Part shown: positions 59,201-64,000 of the stretch, piece by piece
Position numbering within the stretch: the stretch's first letter is position 1
Layout: each line of letters begins with the position of its first letter
NCBI RefSeq assembly: GCF_018873765.1
Contig: NC_057926.1
Location: 34,828,946 to 34,892,945, forward strand
DNA length: 64,000 nt
Reading direction: 5' to 3'
Source: Telopea speciosissima
Taxonomy: Eukaryota > Streptophyta > Magnoliopsida > Proteales > Proteaceae
Made by a program: the position numbers and the translations under genes
Notes under the pieces: model-generated
What the model was told of the DNA's origin: nothing
The model's database searches: none
What the model saw: the letters and a program-made list of their open reading frames with translations, nothing else

Positions 59201-61933
59201 AGAATGCTCTACAGGTAGCGAAATGCTCTGTTCTGCTGCTAGGGCTTCAAATACACTCCACGGGCTAGATATCTCCCTCCATTGCTGTTGGGTTGAAGGA
59301 AATCACTTCAAAGAATGTAGTATATTTGCTGTTTCACATAATACAGCCTCTAATGGAACCCTCTACCTTACTAGGGTTCCAAAAAGAGGTGAAGAAGAAC
59401 AATCTAGCCTTAGTCGACTCTCAAACCAGTGAAGAATAGGCTCTGATACCAAGTTAGTGTTTAAGCATGGATCGATACAAGTATTATGGCAGATTTACAG
59501 CAAGGGAAGAAGAAGAGAAGGGTTTGGAGAGAATCGTGAGTTAGAGAGGAAACTCTCCTAACTCCTATATTTACTTCACTAATAACTTCTTAGGAATTAC
59601 ATAGGACTCCCTAAGGACTAAGGAGTTAAAAGATAAAAAGAGAATAAAATGTAAAATTACAACTCTATGGCTTATTATAGAAATAGAGACAAACATACCC
59701 CTAACACATAAACTCTAACAGATCCGACCATCTGATTTGAATCTATTGATTTTCTCCCTAATCTGGAATTTGATATCTCTGTTTTCGATTCTGTTTTAGT
59801 ACTGTTTTAACTCTTTAAATAAGTATTACATCACTCTCCCCCTCCCACTTCTTGCTCTCTTTCCCTTTGACACACAAAAAACCACAAATAAGACATCTCA
59901 AATCATAGTAAACCAGATTAGCAACAATCAATCAAACACTAAAAGGTGTAAATTGTATGAGCAAGCTCATATTCACAACCAAGTTTCGAAGTTTCAGTTT
60001 CAAGCCAGGTTTCAACCTAGCTCAAAAACAAAATATTTTGCAAACCAATGAAGACCGAACCTAGTAAGTTTCCGCTGCAGGTTTTGACTGTTGGTTTTAA
60101 GGCCCAAATGGTTTTAAGTTCCAAAACTTCTTGTAAACCTTATTTTTAGACCCTCTAAACATAATTGAACCCTTCGACTGTAAAAAACACACTCAAAACG
60201 GTAGTTTGACTTCGGAGTTTGGACCCTAAGTTCGTAGTATACGCTGTATTTTGTCATATACTTTCTCTAAAATAACCGATTTTACACAAAATCTAGTACT
60301 AGAACACACATAATTTAATTAGAACAACAAAAATATACATTAACAATGAATAAAATAAAATTAGAAACCATTTCATAATTATCAATTGTTGTACATGGTT
60401 CATTACAAAGATTGGGAGTAGTCAAAAATACGAAAAGTGAGGCTTTCTAGGAAGTTTCCTCTTTGGAATCAAAGCTTCCAAAACTAGAGAAACGCTACTC
60501 AAACCTGAAACAGGGTTTAAATGTCACCGAAACTATGACATTTCGATCGAAAACATGCATTTTATACAAGGGGTTTGACCAAAACCCGAAATATTGTCAA
60601 AATTTCTCCGAAACTGCAAAACTTCAACCAAAATTTGGCAAGAAGAAGGTATCGCACATGCTTTCATTTCGACCTTTGTCAAAACAGAGAATTTCACAAA
60701 TTTTTTTGTTATTTCAACCGAAATTTCAAACATTGTTTACAACACAATTCATCAACTAATGATTTATTGATTCAAGTAATTAGCATGACTTGGGTGCACA
60801 TGCATTCTAACTCCTGAGGTAAAATTTTCCATTGCATCTTGACCAAAATTGACATTTTCATTGCACTTCCTTCTGGTTGCAAGAATGCAAGTAAGGGAAA
60901 TGAAAGGAAGTGAAATTAAATTTAAAAAAAATAAAATAAAAACTAAGTTAAAATCTTATCAAATATGGTAATTAACTTTTAAGTGGATTCTTTACTTTCC
61001 TATTCAAATCCAAGAAAATTTCATTGAAAAGTATAAACTTCAAATATGAGATACGAAAGTTTTCGAGTTATTTAAAACATCATTGTTGGTAATAATAGAA
61101 AAGTTCCCATTATATTTTTTGTCTTAATTCATTTCCTTTCCCTTCCCTTCACTTAATTTCACTTTTAACCAGTCTCAAGCTCAAGGATTTTAGTAATTTG
61201 TAAAATAAAGTAGAGTGAACAAAAGAATACATCTGCCTCCATATTTTAATTTCAAGGTTATTTCTATTAGGGGGGGAAAAAAAAAAAAAAAAAAAAAAAA
61301 AGATCTTAACAAACAACCTCATCACTATGAGAAGAATACCTGATTACGGTATGAATAGAAATCATTGCAACCTAAGATTGTAATATCAAGACCTGCATCG
61401 CTAATCCAATTAAGAATTTAGATTCATGGAGTTCTATTTCTATATAAATTAAGCAAGATGAGTGCATAAAATACAAACTTTACCTCGCAAGAGTAGATTA
61501 CATAGCACTTCCTTCTTACTCTTGTCAGCAAATATTGCATGTGCAGTTGCCACAGTGTATTGTACTGCTTGTTCCACAAAAGGGTTGCTCAACTCCCTGA
61601 GATCTTAAACCAATTAAGTGTTATTCCTATGAACAATGGTCTGTTTCCATTTCAACCTAGAAACCCTCACAACTAGACAGTTTGCATCCAAGCATGAAGG
61701 ATACAGTAACTTCAAATCCATAGGTTGTGCGTGATTGATCCCGCACTCTGTTTTAAGCCATGCGTTCAATTATATTCCATACATACAGGCACATATAACA
61801 GTCCATAGTACAAACCAAAACAGGTATGAACTTGCCTCGAAGAGGGACACTGAAGGGTCAAGTGCTTTAGAGATATTTTGTACATGCTTTCTGTACAGAG
61901 TTGAGGAGATGTCAATTTCACATCTATCCATGC
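41293..61933 (-). CDS. PMK: Phosphomevalonate kinase (GHMP kinase), 5'-incomplete
   Basis: Encodes the enzyme that phosphorylates 5-phosphomevalonate to 5-diphosphomevalonate with ATP in the mevalonate pathway. Exons in coding order: 61933-61836, 61596-61484, 61392-61340, 52474-52088, 50061-49957, 49821-49594, 42770-42648 and 41559-41293 (stop TAA). Frames join without a break and give 457 residues of about 505 expected. The GHMP ATP-binding motif is [12 protein letters not shown], and [10 protein letters not shown] and [13 protein letters not shown] are further family blocks. The first coding exon (about 50 residues) is not in the window or was not recognised. All splice sites are GT-AG except a GC donor after 61836. 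Introns hold many transposons. Confidence 0.93.
43166..47724 (-). mobile_element. hAT transposon (4.56 kb) in a PMK intron
   Basis: Ends CAAGGTTTAA and CATGGTTTAA (inverted), with a perfect 8-bp duplication GGTGAGAC at 43158-43165 and 47725-47732. Both subterminal regions are packed with CGCGATAT/ATATCGCG palindromes, the likely transposase-binding zones. The interior has a degenerate hAT transposase on the minus strand. Two direct ~50-bp repeats (GTAGATCGGCC...GTATCTAACATATATT) lie near 47075 and 47230. Confidence 0.92.
43904..46663 (-). pseudogene. hAT transposase, internally deleted
   Basis: Starts at 46663. A BED-type zinc finger ([19 protein letters not shown], then [13 protein letters not shown] after a frameshift) is followed by a charged Ser/Asp linker. 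A DUF659-like region (about 45917-45400, [20 protein letters not shown]) precedes a C-terminal dimerisation block, [22 protein letters not shown] (about 45060-45000). An Asp/Gly-rich tail and a Tyr/Gln/Ser-rich tail end at 43904. The catalytic core between [12 protein letters not shown] and [10 protein letters not shown] is much shorter than in full-length relatives, an internal deletion. Frameshifts near 46450 and 44900 and several stops add to the damage. Confidence 0.85.
48906..49301. mobile_element. Short hAT-like element with CGAAATTTCG arrays (396 bp)
   Basis: Starts CAAGGTTCGAAATT and ends TTGACCAAGATG, with many GAAATTTCGG/CGAAATATTTCGCG inverted words. The flanks CGTGTGCC and CGTGTCAC agree in six of eight bases. 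The ends relate it to the larger hAT upstream. It lies in the same PMK intron. Confidence 0.6.
50832..51866. mobile_element. Non-autonomous element with TTGTCAAGGCG ends (~1.03 kb)
   Basis: GTTGTCAAGGCGGCGGAGG at the left and CGACGCCTTGACAAC at the right form an inverted pair, with GC-rich GCCTAGGC/GCGCTTAGGCG text inside both ends. Three or four ~31-bp units (TTAAGCCACATCAAGTCATC) lie at 50955-51060. The AT-rich core 51326-51750 is the inverted counterpart of 62460-62890. No clean duplication was found at the edges. Confidence 0.6.
51955..52016. repeat. (CA)n and poly(A) microsatellite
   Basis: ACACAC-rich run followed by about 30 A, within the PMK intron. A short GAGAGA run at 52068-52084 lies just beyond the donor of the next exon. 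Confidence 0.85.
52728..52900 (-). mobile_element. SINE-like 3' end
   Basis: The minus strand ends GTAGCCGACCCCATTTAGTT, then GGGATAAGG and a TTG-repeat tail. As I recall, this is a hallmark of a widespread plant SINE 3' end (Au-type). The 5' part shows no clear tRNA-like A and B boxes, so the copy is truncated or chimeric. Confidence 0.5.
53125..53259. mobile_element. hAT-like MITE (135 bp) with CATAGTTGTCA ends
   Basis: Perfect terminal CATAGTTGTCA and TGACAACTATG, GC-rich GGCGTCTAGGC arms, and flanks GCCTATAA and CCCTATAA agreeing in seven of eight bases. The ends match those of the larger element at 50832-51866. Confidence 0.75.
53280..54136. other. Intron sequence with LTR-like features
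   Basis: Holds a TATA-like CTATAAAAG near 53485 and a (CTTGCT)n hexamer run at 53644-53680, both reminiscent of a solo LTR, but no ends or partner were found. No gene. Confidence 0.35.
54142..54401 (-). repeat. 3' LTR of copia element
   Basis: About 260 bp, starting TGTTAGAGTT on the minus strand and nearly identical to 59452-59720 apart from small indels. Confidence 0.9.
54402..56145 (-). pseudogene. Copia reverse transcriptase and RNase H
   Basis: From 56145: [54 protein letters not shown], then [10 protein letters not shown] (the catalytic Asp pair, about 55350-55325). [13 protein letters not shown] and an RNase H with [11 protein letters not shown] and YCDNKAAI (near 54640) follow. The second residue of DVKNVFL is Asn-type where Ala is usual. 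Stops near 55755 and 54955 and a frameshift near 55500 inactivate it. Confidence 0.87.
56199..57620 (-). pseudogene. Copia protease and integrase
   Basis: The protease active site [13 protein letters not shown] lies at about 57620-57580, followed by [15 protein letters not shown] and [13 protein letters not shown]. The integrase zinc part has [11 protein letters not shown], where Gln stands for the usual first His. The core has [20 protein letters not shown] and, after a gap and frameshifts, [13 protein letters not shown] near 56730. Poly-C near 56830 marks a damaged segment. Confidence 0.83.
57828..58719 (-). pseudogene. Copia gag
   Basis: Starts at 58719 ([13 protein letters not shown]). 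[24 protein letters not shown] and a UBN2-like region with [17 protein letters not shown] follow. After a frameshift near 58095 there is a CCHC knuckle, [10 protein letters not shown]...DRC, near 57915. A stop at about 58438 fits Trp to TGA. Confidence 0.85.
59452..59720 (-). repeat. 5' LTR of copia element
   Basis: About 265 bp. The adjacent primer-binding site TGGTATCAGAGC is at 59451-59440 on the minus strand. Confidence 0.9.
59980..60735. mobile_element. hAT-like non-autonomous element (756 bp)
   Basis: Ends CAAGTTTCGAAGTTTC and, in reverse complement, CAATGTTTGAAATTTCGG. The flanks TTCACAAC and TTTACAAC agree in seven of eight bases. Subterminal GAAATTTCG inverted words are present. The interior resembles 62900-63120 in inverted orientation. 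ORFs in it are not credible genes. Confidence 0.65.
60744..61339. other. PMK intron sequence
   Basis: AT-rich, with a poly(A) run of about 28 at 61274-61301. No further element could be delimited. Confidence 0.5.
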
Positions 61934-62266
61934 CTGAAAGATGCCAAAGAACCAACAAAATCAGGAAGAATTAAAATAAAGCTACTCAGTCTTAATAATG
62001 TTATGATTGCTTTCATATTTAAAATTAGCTAGTAGAACTAACACAACCAAATATTCCAATTCATTCACAAACCAGCCCCCCCCCCCCCACCCTTTGATGT
62101 AGATCAAAGGAGGAAGAAGGGGAAAAGGGTCCAGTCCCTAGGCCGCAAAGTGCCAGCCAAGAAACCCCATCGAGCCAACAGGTTCAGTCACGTATGATTT
62201 ATTACTAGACCCAATTAATGGGCCAGGTTTGGGCCCATTAAGGACCCCTCTTTATAACCAATTAAC
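61934..62266. other. PMK intron sequence upstream of the first visible exon
   Basis: Directly upstream of the exon at 61933. A poly-C run lies at about 62077-62090. No coding text for the missing N-terminus of the kinase is seen. Confidence 0.5.
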
Positions 62267-63245
62267 CATAGTTTGAGGTTTCGCCAAGACCTCAATATTT
62301 TTCTTGGTTTTTCAAGCCACCGAAACAAAAAACGAAATTTCGGCTGAAATGGTACATTCCATACATCATATATACCCTGTTTCGACGAGCTGGGTCGAAA
62401 TTTCGACCAATATCGCATGTTTCGTCTTGTTTTGCCCTGGATTCTCAAAATTTCCAAAAATAGCCCTAATTTATGCCAAATACCATTTAAGTAAATGATT
62501 ACTTAAGATATTATTCATAAATAAGCAAATATCCCCTTATTTGAGTCCAATAAAAATAGCTAAAATCAAATTCCAACAGGATAAAAAGTAAACCGCCCAG
62601 TTCAAGAACAAGAACTGAACTTTCGATTGTAGGGGCGGTTTTCAATTTTCAAATGTTGGGGTTTTCTAAAATCTAAAAATTCCATAAATCTTATCATGAT
62701 AGAACATCACTGAAAATCAAAAGAACGGCAAAATAATCTTTTGTTTTGATATCTAAAAATTTATTCATTCAAAACGACTTTAATAGCATCTGCTCACCAA
62801 ATAGGGTTTGACCAAAACATAATTCTGTTAATATAAATCATACTTAAGCTGTCTTAGACTTGTTGGAAAGTTGGTTTTGTGCTCTACATAATACAAAATG
62901 TCTCATTCCTACTGCTTATTTAAGTTGATTTATTTGAATTATATGTGTTTTAATACTAACGATTGTGTGAAATAGGTCATATCAGTGTATATATACAGCA
63001 TAGTGTACCAACGTAGGGTCCGAAGTCAAACTACTAGTTTGGGTGTGATTTTTAAAAATCTAAGGGTTCCACTAAGTTTATAGGACCTAAATTAGGCTGT
63101 CCTTCAAGTTTCATGACCAAATTAGGTCATATGGCCCCTGACACCCAAGTTCAAAATGTTAAAAAAAAAAAAAAACAAGTTTAGGCAGAAATCTTGGTTT
63201 TGGTCAAGCCAGAAACCATTCTCGAAACCAAAACCTTGAACATTG
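62267..63245. mobile_element. hAT-like non-autonomous element (~0.98 kb)
   Basis: Starts CATAGTTTGAGGTTTCG and ends with CAAAACCTTGAACATTG. Subterminal zones are rich in CGAAATTTCGG inverted words. The core 62460-62890 is the inverted counterpart of 51326-51750, and the right part resembles 59980-60735. No clear target duplication. Confidence 0.55.
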
Positions 63246-63930
63246 TTTATGACTGGCATAGGAGACTATTAGAAGATGTTTAGTTATCTGTTTCTATTGC
63301 TCTTTTCAGTAGTTTAATGTAAACAAGATCCACTACATGTGTGGACCTTTTATTTCGAAGTCTCTATTTTCTTTCTTTCCTTTTAGAAGTAGGATACTGC
63401 TCTATATACTTGTAAGAGAGCCTTAGGATCTGTATGGTAACCTTCCAAAAAATAGATTCTGGTATTTTTCTGATTCTAAGGGCAGAATTGAAACAGATTA
63501 TGTATGGGTTGTCCGGTCCATTTCTGTGATTTTTTGAAACGGACCGTATGATATAATAGATTCTGGCAAGCTTTTGAGAAACACCAAAATAGTGTTTCTC
63601 ACATTTTAGAATTGATTCTACCAATTTTTCGGTGAAAAAACGTGGACTTAAGTGAATCAGGGGCATTGATGGAATTTACCATTAAATCATAGCATTGCAT
63701 CAAACGTCTAACCCAAACCCAATTTTCGCCGGTGCTTCACCCTTCGTTACCAGTCCGTCCAGCAATTTCTCTGGTTCTTCTTCTGCAGGTACCCACCCCT
63801 ACTACACTTTTCTGTATCCCTCTCCCTCTCTATTTCTCTGTCTTTGTGTAAAGTTTTAGTGATCGTGATTTTGAGAATTTAAGAATGACTCAATTTTGGA
63901 ATTGCTGGAGAAATTTAAGATGGTTGGTCA
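63246..63930. other. Possible 5' leader of a gene running off the window
   Basis: 63680-63850 is pyrimidine-rich, with TTCTTCTGCAG/GTACCC that could be a leader exon-intron junction on the plus strand. No TATA box was fixed. Confidence 0.3.
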
Positions 63931-64000
63931 ATGGAGCAAAGTGCTAATGACCCATTAACAGGAATCAACAAACTTTTCGAGTGCATTAATCGGTTTGCTT
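63931..64000 (+). CDS. Possible start of an unidentified gene (partial)
   Basis: An ATG at 63931 (context GTCAATGGAG) opens a frame of 23 codons, MEQSANDPLTGINKLFECIN and onward, that is still open at the window edge. A TAA lies in frame just upstream. The text is not repetitive and looks protein-like, but I do not recognise the family. If real, it lies on the strand opposite to PMK, near or within its first intron or promoter. Confidence 0.3.
   Translation, partial: MEQSANDPLTGINKLFECINRFA

Larger units (their letters stand above)
54142..59720 (-). mobile_element. Complete Ty1/copia retrotransposon (5.58 kb) in a PMK intron
   Basis: LTRs of about 260 bp at 54142-54401 and 59452-59720 share ends. 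GATCC occurs on both flanks (54137-54141 and 59721-59725). On the minus strand the 5' LTR is followed by TGGTATCAGAGC, the initiator tRNA-Met primer site typical of copia elements. A GAGGGGGAG purine tract precedes the 3' LTR. The interior encodes, in copia order, gag, protease, integrase, reverse transcriptase and RNase H, with stops and frameshifts throughout. Confidence 0.93.

Noticed and set aside
61735..61974. Plus-strand ORF overlapping the PMK exon
   Set aside because: Shadow of the exon on the opposite strand. The minus-strand reading matches the kinase family and joins in frame to the next exons.

Overview
The window is nuclear DNA of a flowering plant. It contains an intron-less PPR gene of the DYW class, a mevalonate-pathway kinase gene with many introns, a eukaryotic tRNA-Leu(AAG) gene, and dense nested plant transposons (Ty3 Athila-like and Tat-like, Ty1/copia, LINE, hAT, several MITE types). 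The sequence alone does not name the species. Long TE-filled introns point to a TE-rich genome, probably a dicot or basal angiosperm (inference).

Layout. 1-6560 is the 3' part of a decayed Athila-like Ty3 retrotransposon with its 3' LTR. It sits inside a LINE whose remainder runs to a poly(A) tail at 10146. 11179-14619 holds a Tourist-like MITE, a complete 2.5 kb non-autonomous LTR element on the minus strand, and a hAT MITE. 14710-17960 is a pol-less derivative of the Athila-like family, ending in a suspicious poly-C tract. A tRNA-Leu gene (18535-18614) has a broken copy at 33616-33703 inside a duplicated block. Between the two copies a complete 13.3 kb Tat-like element (19085-32380, TSD ATTCT) has inserted. 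It carries gag-pol, a spliced antisense ORF and satellite-like tandem repeats, and is itself interrupted by a solo Athila-like LTR (TSD GCAAC). 32386-38339 is mostly MITEs, LINE debris and hAT-like repeats.

The genic part is 38340-61933. The PPR gene (plus strand) is followed tail-to-tail by phosphomevalonate kinase (minus strand). Eight kinase exons are visible, all in frame with one another, and the first coding exon lies outside the window or was not found. The kinase introns contain a 4.6 kb hAT element, a 5.6 kb copia element and several short non-autonomous elements. The two gene types match the Arabidopsis neighbours At1g31910 and At1g31920, as I recall them, which suggests old microsynteny.

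Most retroelement stop codons look like single C-to-T or G-to-A changes of Gln, Trp or Arg codons, as expected from methylation-driven decay. No wholly new system is evident. The points most worth following up are the spliced antisense ORF, the element pair that shares a core but has different ends, the Gln in the DYW catalytic motif, and the GC-AG intron.
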